A DNA stretch of 22,727 nt from Spirochaetota bacterium. Its GTDB lineage: Bacteria; Spirochaetota; Spirochaetia; DSM-27196; PWMO01. The notes beneath the pieces were generated by a model that made no database searches, was not told the DNA's origin, and saw only the letters and a program-made list of their open reading frames with translations. The translations under genes were made by a program, and so were the position numbers. This document shows positions 15,248-21,378 of the stretch, piece by piece; position 1 is the first letter of the stretch, and every line of letters begins with the position of its first letter. Where the stretch lies: contig JAAAOH010000230.1 of assembly GCA_009908925.1 (NCBI GenBank), positions 1 through 22,727 on the forward strand, in the 5' to 3' direction.

Positions 15248-16519
15248 CTACACACCGAGAAGTGCCGCCGGAACGACGCCGATTCCATCGGAACGACGAT
15301 ACGCGGTGGGCCCCGTGTTTACCACGAGCGCGTCCAGTAGATCCCCGCTAAGCTCCTCCTGTAGCCACCGCAGGTGCTTGACGTCCTCGTCATTCACCGT
15401 TCCGCCCAACTTCGCTTCCATAGCCAGAACCTTACCGTCGCCACGTTCCACTATCAGGTCGATTTCGCGTCGCCCGCCTTGGAGCCGCAAGTGCCGTACG
15501 TGCGCCTCCGCCATTTGTGCATACACGCGGACGCACAACGTCACGAGGGACTCGAAGAGGTTCCCGAGTAGAGTGCCGTCCTTCGGAACGGGCGTGGTCG
15601 ATTCATCTCCGGCAAGGAGCGCTTTCGCGTCGAGGCCCAGCACCCGGACAGCAAGTGCAGGGTCGGTCAAATGGTGTTTGGGCGCTTGGCCAAGCCGATT
15701 CAGAATGTTTCGTGAGGGCAACCATGGAGGCAGCGGGTCAACGATCCAGAGTTTCTTCAGGATGTCACGGTACGGTTGCGTTGTCGTCTTGGCGGGTTTG
15801 TCCCCGTGACCGCCCGTTGCCGCATCTCTGATCGTGTCAAACGACGCCGTTGTCGACGTGGCCGCAGCGTAGGCTTTCATCCAAGACGAAAGCACTTCGG
15901 GACGCCGAACGGTGTAGCCCTGTTCGTGGAAGTCGGCATCGATTATCCGGGTCACATAGCCATCCAACTGACGACGCAGTGACCGTCCGGACAAGGTTCG
16001 AATAGCGGGGAATCCGGAACGAACAATCTCATCAACGTAGTCTGCTAATCTCACATCGGTAGAGCCGAGAAGGTCGCCCGCTTCTCCTCGCAGCAGCATG
16101 GACAAGCTCACCGCCGGTTCGGCGATTCTGCGCTCGGCAATAGACATCGGGCGCATCCTGACCGTAACAATCCTCCCGGCACCTGGGTGTGTCGGGGCAG
16201 GTGAGGGAGTAGCCGAGCCGGTGAGAAGAAAACTCCCCGGCGCAGCGCCGCGATCTACCGCACGCCGAACGGCGTCCCAGACCGCCGGGACCCGTTGCCA
16301 TTCATCAATCAATACCGGAGGCTTACCAGCCAGAACCTGCCGAGGGTCGGCTTCGGCGACCGCCCGTTGCGCCGGATCATCGAGGTAGTACACCGTAGAG
16401 GCGAGACGCTCTGCAGTTGAGGTCTTTCCAACCCCCCGAGGGCCTTCAAGCGCAACGGCTGCAAGCCCTCCCACGAGCCCACCGATTTCTTCGTCTACTA
16501 CTCGAGCGTGGTACTCCAT
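15248..16519 (-). CDS. AAA-type ATPase with C-terminal DUF4143 domain
   Basis: A 423-residue protein of a large family of P-loop ATPases of unknown role, common in mobile or variable gene pools. Seen: Walker A GPRGVGKTS (26-34), Walker B-like VLIDEWQRVP (69-78), sensor-like SFLLTGSATPSP, then the DUF4143 region ending in a restriction-endonuclease-like set: FESLV, RREIDLIVERGDGK and AMEAKLGG (the Asp and Glu-x-Lys order of PD-(D/E)XK nucleases). Nuclease activity has not been established for the family as far as I know. Only a weak ribosome site (AGGAC) precedes the ATG. The promoter region contains three phased repeats and is AT-richer than the neighbours, as is the gene, which suggests acquisition by transfer. 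It converges with the persulfide dioxygenase gene, 14 nt apart. Confidence 0.85.
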   Translation of the reverse strand: MEYHARVVDEEIGGLVGGLAAVALEGPRGVGKTSTAERLASTVYYLDDPAQRAVAEADPRQVLAGKPPVLIDEWQRVPAVWDAVRRAVDRGAAPGSFLLTGSATPSPAPTHPGAGRIVTVRMRPMSIAERRIAEPAVSLSMLLRGEAGDLLGSTDVRLADYVDEIVRSGFPAIRTLSGRSLRRQLDGYVTRIIDADFHEQGYTVRRPEVLSSWMKAYAAATSTTASFDTIRDAATGGHGDKPAKTTTQPYRDILKKLWIVDPLPPWLPSRNILNRLGQAPKHHLTDPALAVRVLGLDAKALLAGDESTTPVPKDGTLLGNLFESLVTLCVRVYAQMAEAHVRHLRLQGGRREIDLIVERGDGKVLAMEAKLGGTVNDEDVKHLRWLQEELSGDLLDALVVNTGPTAYRRSDGIGVVPAALLGV

Positions 16520-16609
16520 TCCATCGCCGTCCTATGCGTTTGCCAGGCTCTTGATCCATTCCATCATGGCGACACCGCCACATGCGCGGCCGATGCGCAG
16601 CTAGAGCGC

Positions 16610-16678
16610 TACCATATCGCCAGAAAAAACACTACCATTTCGTCACAGTTTACCATACCATATCGCCACTACAGTGTC
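16610..16678. repeat. Three 23-bp-phased repeats upstream of the DUF4143 gene
   Basis: TACCATATCGCCA occurs at 16610-16622 and 16656-16668. TACCATTTCGTCA (two mismatches) lies at 16633-16645, exactly midway. The starts are 23 bp apart, about two helical turns, so a protein would meet all three on one face. An inverted repeat TGGCG-ACAC-CGCCA (16567-16580) that shares the CGCCA end lies nearby. The array fits an operator for the gene at 15248-16519. No origin or plasmid gene is present. Confidence 0.65.
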
Positions 16679-16715
16679 TTCACGGAGGAACCGCCGATGT
16701 CGATCGGAGCACCAC

Positions 16716-17534
16716 CTACCGCATCCGCATCGTCAGCCCGCCATCGAGGGTGATGTTCTCCCCGGTGATGTAGTCGTTCTCCGCAAGAAAGCGGATCCCC
16801 TCTGCGACCTGCGCCGGCGTGCCCTCGCGGTGCAACGGGATGCGATGGGAAAGGTTGTGCTGCTTGGCGTCCTCGCTCATGCCGTCGTGAAAGCGCGTGC
16901 GAATGATGCCCGGTGAAATGCAGTTCACGCGGATGTTGTCGTCGGCGAGCTCCGATGCAAGTGACCGTCCGAACTGCAGCAGCGCGCCCTTCACCGTCGA
17001 ATAGGGGGTGATTCCGGTGACGCCTCGCAGTCCCGCAACCGAGGACACGAGAATGATTGCCGCGCCCGCGGTCCCGGCTGCACCGCCGACGGCATCACCG
17101 CCCCCTGTGCCGGTGGCAGCCCCGGGGCCGGCGGCTCCGCGCCGCAGATGCGGAAGCGCGGCGCGCACGAGATGAAACGCCGCATGCACGTGGACATCGA
17201 AGGCGGCGTACCACGCCGCCTCCACATCGTCGCCGTCGATCGGCCCGGGTACGTTGCCGCCCGCGTTGTGAACCAGCACATCAACTCCGCCGAGCTCCCG
17301 GGCGGCCTCCTCCACCACGCGGCGGCAGTCGTTCGCACGCGCCATGTTGCCGGTGAGCGAAATGCCCCGGCGGCCCGCGGCCTGCACCCTCGCGATCACC
17401 TCGTCGGCGGCCTTGTCCCCGCTGCGTGAAACGATGGCGACGTCGGCCCCGCCCTCGGCGAGCGCCACCGCCGTCTCCGCGCCGATGCCGTGCGATCCGC
17501 CCGTTACCAGTGCAACTCGTTTGCTCAGTTCCAT
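16716..17534 (-). CDS. Short-chain dehydrogenase/reductase (SDR), FabG-like
   Basis: A 272-residue NAD(P)-dependent oxidoreductase of the classical SDR family. Seen: cofactor motif TGGSHGIG (11-18), LVHNAGG (87-93), catalytic Ser at 164-165 (ILVSSVAG), Tyr178-Lys182 (YSTVK), SPGIIRT and the C-terminal TGENITLDGG. It is complete. Residues ~132-158 form a Gly/Ala/Thr-rich insertion between the helix after HLVRAALPHL and the strand AIILVSS, where classical SDRs have only a few residues. The substrate cannot be inferred; 3-oxoacyl-ACP reductase, glucose dehydrogenase-like and other oxidoreductases share these motifs. The ribosome site is weak (GGA). It stands alone, separated by about 200 bp from the DUF4143 gene on the same strand, and is divergent from the FemABX-like gene. 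Confidence 0.88.
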   Translation of the reverse strand: MELSKRVALVTGGSHGIGAETAVALAEGGADVAIVSRSGDKAADEVIARVQAAGRRGISLTGNMARANDCRRVVEEAARELGGVDVLVHNAGGNVPGPIDGDDVEAAWYAAFDVHVHAAFHLVRAALPHLRRGAAGPGAATGTGGGDAVGGAAGTAGAAIILVSSVAGLRGVTGITPYSTVKGALLQFGRSLASELADDNIRVNCISPGIIRTRFHDGMSEDAKQHNLSHRIPLHREGTPAQVAEGIRFLAENDYITGENITLDGGLTMRMR

Positions 17535-17671
17535 GATTCCAGTCTACGCACCTCGGCAGTTCACTGCAACGTAGGTCCGCGGGAGCCGGATGCGGCGGGC
17601 CCGGGTGCCGGGGCCGGGGTGCCGCGGGCCCTGTTGTCACCGGCCGTCGTTGTGCGTAGGCTTGAAGCATC

Positions 17672-18736
17672 ATGCACACAGTCGACGTGGAGGCGATTTC
17701 CCGCTCCGCACTCGACACCTCAAGCAACCTCTTTCAGAGCCCCTTGTGGGCGGGGACAAAGGCTCGTCTGGGCGAGCAGCCCCTTTCGTTCCGATTCCGC
17801 TACGCCCGGCGCTGGTATCCCTTGTTAGTGGTGGTGCGGCCCCTGGGCGAAGGCTGCCGTGCCGGCTACATCCCCTGGGGCCCCGACCTGCGGCTTCCTG
17901 AGTCCGAGCAGGCACCGCTTCTTGAGCAACTCGCCGCCGGGGTGGCGCCGCTCCTGCCCGACGATGTGGCGTTCCTGCGCTTCGACCTGCCCTGGCAGAG
18001 TCCCTACCAGCGCGAAGGTGAGGAAGAGCCGCCGAACCGCGTCCGCGAGCTGCGGATGAACTTCGGCACCGAGAGCCGGAACCTCAGAAAGGCGCCGACC
18101 GACGTACAGCCCACCGACACCCTGGTCATCGACCCGCGCCGCACCCAACATGAGCTGCTTGCCGACATGCGGGCCAAGACGCGCTACAACATTCGCCTCG
18201 CACAGCGCCGCGGGGTGGTGGTCGAGGAGCATCCCCACGCCGACCTGGCCGCCTGGTACGAGCTATACCGCGAAACGATGGAGCGCAAGGGGCTCACTGT
18301 ACATGAGTATCGCTACTTCGAAGCACTCTTCCGCGCCGCCGACATGGGAGACGACGCCCACGGCGAGCTCAAGCTTCTCCTTGCCCGCCATGGCGAGGAG
18401 CTCCTCGCCGGGATGGTCCTCGCCCTCTACGGCGACTACGCGGTCTACCTCTACGGGGCGAGCTCCGATCGCCGTCGTCCGCTCATGCCGGCCTACCGGC
18501 TGCAGTGGCGGGCCATACAGACCGCCTCCGAGGCGGGCTGCCGCGCGTACGACATGTTCGGGATACCGGGGGACGACAGCCCCTCACACCCCATGCACGG
18601 GCTCCTGCGATTCAAGTCCGGCTTCGGCGGCCGCCGGCTCACCCGGAGGGGGTGCTGGGACTACCCCTTCGCCGGGGACCTCTATCGCGAGGTAAAGGGC
18701 CGGGAGCTCGCCGACGGCGGCTATTACTGCTCCTGA
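17672..18736 (+). CDS. FemABX-family aminoacyltransferase (peptidoglycan interpeptide bridge type)
   Basis: A 354-residue protein of the FemA/FemB/FemX family, which transfers amino acids from aminoacyl-tRNA to the stem peptide of cell-wall precursors. Seen: N-terminal NLFQSPLWAGTKARLG (19-34); the central TLVIDPRRTQHELLADMRAKTRYNIRLAQRRGV, matching the family pattern of Lys/Arg and RYNIR before the second GNAT-like domain; then AGMVLALYGDYAVYLYGASS, MPAYRLQWRAIQTA and YDMFGIPG, the usual C-terminal signature. There is no signal peptide, as expected for a cytoplasmic enzyme. The start ATG at 17672 has only a weak ribosome site; TTGTCA-N17-TAGGCT just upstream would give an almost leaderless transcript. 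The added residue (Gly, Ser, Ala or other) is unknown, and a related polysaccharide/GNAT role is possible. Confidence 0.82.
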   Translation: MHTVDVEAISRSALDTSSNLFQSPLWAGTKARLGEQPLSFRFRYARRWYPLLVVVRPLGEGCRAGYIPWGPDLRLPESEQAPLLEQLAAGVAPLLPDDVAFLRFDLPWQSPYQREGEEEPPNRVRELRMNFGTESRNLRKAPTDVQPTDTLVIDPRRTQHELLADMRAKTRYNIRLAQRRGVVVEEHPHADLAAWYELYRETMERKGLTVHEYRYFEALFRAADMGDDAHGELKLLLARHGEELLAGMVLALYGDYAVYLYGASSDRRRPLMPAYRLQWRAIQTASEAGCRAYDMFGIPGDDSPSHPMHGLLRFKSGFGGRRLTRRGCWDYPFAGDLYREVKGRELADGGYYCS

Positions 18737-18749
18737 ACCCGGCCGTGGC

Positions 18750-18777
18750 GGTGGCGCCCCGGGGCGGCGGTGCCACC
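18750..18777. terminator. GC-rich hairpin between convergent genes, possible bidirectional terminator
   Basis: GGTGGC (18750-18755) pairs with GCCACC (18772-18777), with an inner GCCCC/GGGGC palindrome. It sits in the 62-bp gap between two convergent genes. There is no T tract on either side, so it is at best a partial or Rho-assisted terminator. Confidence 0.3.
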
Positions 18778-18798
18778 CGGGGGGCGCCGGGGCGGCTA

Positions 18799-19698
18799 CT
18801 ACTCCTCCTGATCCTCGTCGCTCTCGAGGGCAGCTTTCGAGGAAGCTGCGCGCTCCTTGAGGTGCTTCGAGAAGCTCATCTTCGGCACACCCGTTTCCGG
18901 TTTGGCCGGAATCAGCATCTCCTCTCCGGTGGACGGGTTCCGCCCCATGCGAGCCTTCTGCGCCGAGCGGCTGCCGAGGAAGAGCTTGCCGATGCGACCG
19001 AGGGGCACACGCTCGCCGAGCAGGGCGCCCGCTTCGGCCATCAACAGATAATCATCTATGACCTGTCGCGCCACCGTCTGGGTTAGCCCGTTCTTCTTCG
19101 CCACGTACTGCACCATGGTCTTCATGGTAAAGTGCTCGATCTCACCGGCCGGCATGGTCAGTGTGCGGTTGAGCTTCACGAAGCCGTTGGTGAGGAAGAT
19201 GGTCGCCTCGCGGATGCGGCGCTCCTGGTCGGCCGCGCTCACCTCCGGGGCACAGGCGACCGCCCGCAGTACGGGTGAGCTCTGCTCAATGCTGCAGTTG
19301 CTGAAACGTGCCGGGACGTCGCGACGGATCGAGCCTTCGAGGCGCACGTCCTCCTCGCGCACGAGACTCGGAACGTCGGCGCGAAGCGGCATGCTTGCGT
19401 ACTCGAAGCGGCGGCCGGGGGCCGGGGTTGCACCGCCGTCCGCGGGTTCCGCGGGCCCCAGGCTCAGCAGAGAGCCCGAATAGGTGAGCACGAGCACACC
19501 GCGGTCGTCATCGGGCGAGAGCTCTTCGATATCCCTCATGTCGAGCAGCTCGGTCTGCTCCTCGAAGAGGTCGCGCTTTTCGATCCAGTTCGCGGTAATG
19601 CGCGCAAGACTGTCCTCTCCGGGGGGCAACCCGGACGACTCGGTGATGGATTGCAGGTGGCGCTGAATGCGCTCGGGAAGGTCTTCAAAGCGTGTCAT
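18799..19698 (-). CDS. Unrecognised domain fused to an HU/IHF-type DNA-binding domain
   Basis: A 299-residue two-part protein. Residues ~1-185 form a domain I do not recognise, plainly homologous to the whole product of the divergent gene at 19798 (shared: SGLP, RGVLVLTYSGSLLSLGP against RGALVLTYSGSILNIGP, LRADVP against LRQDVP, SSP, NRTLTM against NKTMAV). Residues ~191-282 are an HU/IHF domain: MKTMVQYVAKKNGLTQTVAR, the DNA-arm GRNPSTGEEMLIPA (252-265) with Pro255, and a C-terminal SFSKHLKER. The tail is acidic. The start at 19698 is preferred to an ATG at 19704 because GGAGG abuts the latter and is 6 nt from the former; it also aligns with the paralogue start. It probably binds DNA; the role of the N-terminal domain is unknown. 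A Gly/Ala/Pro loop (~84-96) is absent or shorter in the paralogue. Confidence 0.82.
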   Translation of the reverse strand: MTRFEDLPERIQRHLQSITESSGLPPGEDSLARITANWIEKRDLFEEQTELLDMRDIEELSPDDDRGVLVLTYSGSLLSLGPAEPADGGATPAPGRRFEYASMPLRADVPSLVREEDVRLEGSIRRDVPARFSNCSIEQSSPVLRAVACAPEVSAADQERRIREATIFLTNGFVKLNRTLTMPAGEIEHFTMKTMVQYVAKKNGLTQTVARQVIDDYLLMAEAGALLGERVPLGRIGKLFLGSRSAQKARMGRNPSTGEEMLIPAKPETGVPKMSFSKHLKERAASSKAALESDEDQEE

Positions 19699-19729
19699 GT
19701 GCATCCTCCACTTCGACTATAACACCGAC

Positions 19730-19790
19730 TTGGAATTTCTGCCGTTACGGGAATACACTGAACTTAGAAACCGAGACAAAAAAACGGAGG
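19730..19790 (+). promoter_or_regulatory. Candidate promoter and ribosome site of the stand-alone paralogue gene
   Basis: TTGGAA (19730-19735), an 18-bp spacer and TACACT (19754-19759), then CGGAGG (19785-19790) before the ATG at 19798. The whole divergent intergenic region is only 99 bp and AT-richer than its surroundings, so control of the two paralogues is probably linked. No clear inverted repeat was seen. Confidence 0.4.
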
Positions 19791-19797
19791 CATTCAC

Positions 19798-20328
19798 ATG
19801 GGAGAGTATCTGGATCAGGTGCCTGAGCAGGTTCGCGACCACATTCGACAGATTACAAAGACGTCCGGCCTGCCCGACACCGAAGAGTCGGTGGAAGAAA
19901 TGGCGAAGGGCTGGCTCGACAAGAAAAAGGCTTTTGAAGACAAGCTCGATGAGCTGAATATGGAAGAAGTCGACGAGTTCGGCGTTGAGGAGGAGCGGGG
20001 CGCGCTCGTCCTTACCTACTCGGGCTCCATCCTCAACATCGGTCCCGTAACCGACGGGGTGCGCCGAACGGAGTACGTGAGTATCGGACTCCGGCAGGAC
20101 GTTCCCGAGTCCGCCACGCACGCGGAGTCGCAACTGGCCGAGGACATCAGCCTCGACGAGGTCGTGTCCTTCGAGATCGGACCGATCCAGAAGAGTTCGC
20201 CGATCTTCAAGATCGCGGTGAACCGTGACGCCCTGGAGCCTGCCGAGGAGGAGGAGAAACTCTCCGACGCCACCCAGGTGATCAGCGAGGAGTTCGTCGA
20301 AATCAACAAGACCATGGCCGTGGAGTAA
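19798..20328 (+). CDS. Unrecognised acidic protein, stand-alone paralogue of the HU-fusion N-terminal domain
   Basis: A 176-residue, strongly acidic, soluble protein with no signal peptide. I do not recognise the family. Likely layout: helical first ~60 residues (VPEQVRDHIRQITKTSGLP, then EMAKGWLDKKKAFEDKLDEL), a beta-rich middle (RGALVLTYSGSILNIGP at 67-83, TEYVSIGLRQDVP, then EVVSFEIGPIQKSSPIFKIAV), and a C-terminal helix ending NKTMAVE. It aligns end to end with the first ~183 residues of the divergent HU-fusion protein. It lacks any DNA-binding domain, so it could compete with or partner the HU version, or act as a structural subunit. It is the first gene of a unit with a metallophosphatase and a Ser/Thr kinase, which may modify it. 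The start has a clear ribosome site. Confidence 0.8.
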   Translation: MGEYLDQVPEQVRDHIRQITKTSGLPDTEESVEEMAKGWLDKKKAFEDKLDELNMEEVDEFGVEEERGALVLTYSGSILNIGPVTDGVRRTEYVSIGLRQDVPESATHAESQLAEDISLDEVVSFEIGPIQKSSPIFKIAVNRDALEPAEEEEKLSDATQVISEEFVEINKTMAVE

Positions 20329-20496
20329 GGCATCGATACCCGACCACTGGCCGAGCAACTGCTCGCCATATATAGCCGACCCACGGCCCCCGACCCGGAC
20401 GCATACCACGAGTTACTTCGCGCGGCCGGAGACCTCCTGGCCTCCGAGCCGCCCGAGTACCGCCCGTGGGCGTCGGACGGGGCGGCCGGCGGGCTT
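20329..20496 (+). other. In-frame coding-like extension between the TAA of the upstream gene and the first canonical start of the phosphatase
   Basis: These 56 codons are open in the phosphatase frame and read like protein: DTRPLAEQLLAIYSRP, DAYHELLRAAGDLLASE, PPEYRPWASDGAAGGL. By my count 44 of 56 codons end in G or C, like the neighbouring genes. No ATG, GTG or TTG occurs in frame. ATC at 20332 sits 6 nt after GGAG (20322-20325) and would begin IDTRPLAEQ. The frame is also the same as that of the upstream gene, with a single TAA between. It may be the true N-terminus of the phosphatase begun at a rare codon, a readthrough fusion, or a sequence error. Confidence 0.55.
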
Positions 20497-21378
20497 GTGG
20501 AGCTGGATCCCGAGCGAATCACGGTTATCGTCCCCGACATTCACGCACGGATGGACCTGGTCCTCCGTGTGCTCTCCCACCGCCCGGAGAGCGCCGACCG
20601 GGATGAGCAGCTACTGACTCTGCTGCAGAGCGGGGAGGCGCAGCTCGTCTGCGTCGGTGACTACGTGCATGCGGAATCACGTGCGTATGGGCGCTGGCTC
20701 AAGGCGTTCGAGGAGTTCTCCGGGGGATACATCGAGCATGAGGCGATGGACGCGGAGATGCGCGAGAGCCTCGGCACCGTGGAGATACTCCTCGAGCTCA
20801 AGCGCGCCCTCCCCGACGCAGTGCACCTGCTCAAGGGGAACCACGAGAACATCGCCAATGAGGAAGGTTCAGGCAATCTCCCCTTCGGAAAGTTCGCCTA
20901 TGAGGGAGCTATGGTGGCGGCATACATGGAACAGTTCTATGGCGATGAGGTTCTCGAGGCGTTCGCCCGCGTAGAACATCTCTACCCGCTGCTCGCCGTG
21001 GGTCCCGACTTTCTCATTACCCATGCCGAGCCCCAAGGTTTCTACTCGCGAACCGACGTGATAGAGTACCGGAACAAGCCCGAGGTCGTCTTCGGACTCA
21101 CATGGACACCCAACGACGGCGCTGAGACGGGAAGTGTGGAGCAGATGATCTCTCACTATCTCGACACGACCGACGCACTGCATTTCGGCGGGCACAGACC
21201 CGTTCGCGGTGCCTATGCGGTACGGGCGGAGGGACGATACGTGCAGCTGCACAATCCCGACGCGCAGATTATCGCGATCCTCGCGCCCGAGCGTCCGATA
21301 GATCTGTCCCGGGACGTCATCATACTGAACTCGAAAGGGGACCTGTCACATGGCGAAGCTTCCGGCGAAGATCGGTAA
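20497..21378 (+). CDS. PPP-like metallophosphatase (calcineurin-type phosphoesterase)
   Basis: A protein of at least 293 residues with a two-metal phosphoesterase fold. Motifs, numbered from the GTG at 20497: PDIHAR (Asp14, His16), VCVGDYVHAESR (Asp55), LLKGNHEN (Asn115, His116), ITHAEP (His176) and FGGHRPVRG (His233). These follow the order of PPP-type protein phosphatases (GDxHG, GDxVDRG, GNHE), but GDxVDRG reads GDYVHAESR, so the Asp and Arg after it are changed. GTG at 20497 is the first ordinary start, yet coding-like sequence continues upstream to 20332, so the real N-terminus is probably longer. The 3' end overlaps the Ser/Thr kinase gene by 29 nt. Likely role: dephosphorylating targets of that kinase, inferred from the pairing. 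A nucleotide or other phosphoesterase is the alternative. Confidence 0.85.
   Translation: MELDPERITVIVPDIHARMDLVLRVLSHRPESADRDEQLLTLLQSGEAQLVCVGDYVHAESRAYGRWLKAFEEFSGGYIEHEAMDAEMRESLGTVEILLELKRALPDAVHLLKGNHENIANEEGSGNLPFGKFAYEGAMVAAYMEQFYGDEVLEAFARVEHLYPLLAVGPDFLITHAEPQGFYSRTDVIEYRNKPEVVFGLTWTPNDGAETGSVEQMISHYLDTTDALHFGGHRPVRGAYAVRAEGRYVQLHNPDAQIIAILAPERPIDLSRDVIILNSKGDLSHGEASGEDR

Noticed and set aside
15269..15298. Direct repeat CGGAACGACG, two copies 20 bp apart
   Set aside because: It lies inside the 3' coding end of the DUF4143 gene, with only two copies and no phased continuation; likely chance.
16610..16678. Phased repeats as a CRISPR array or plasmid iterons
   Set aside because: The units are too short for CRISPR, spacers are only 10 nt, and there are no cas, rep or partition genes.
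15234..17671. Possible toxin-antitoxin or defence island around the DUF4143 ATPase
   Set aside because: The flanking genes (sulfur enzyme, SDR, FemABX) are metabolic or cell-wall genes. No partner toxin, antitoxin or nuclease gene was found next to it.
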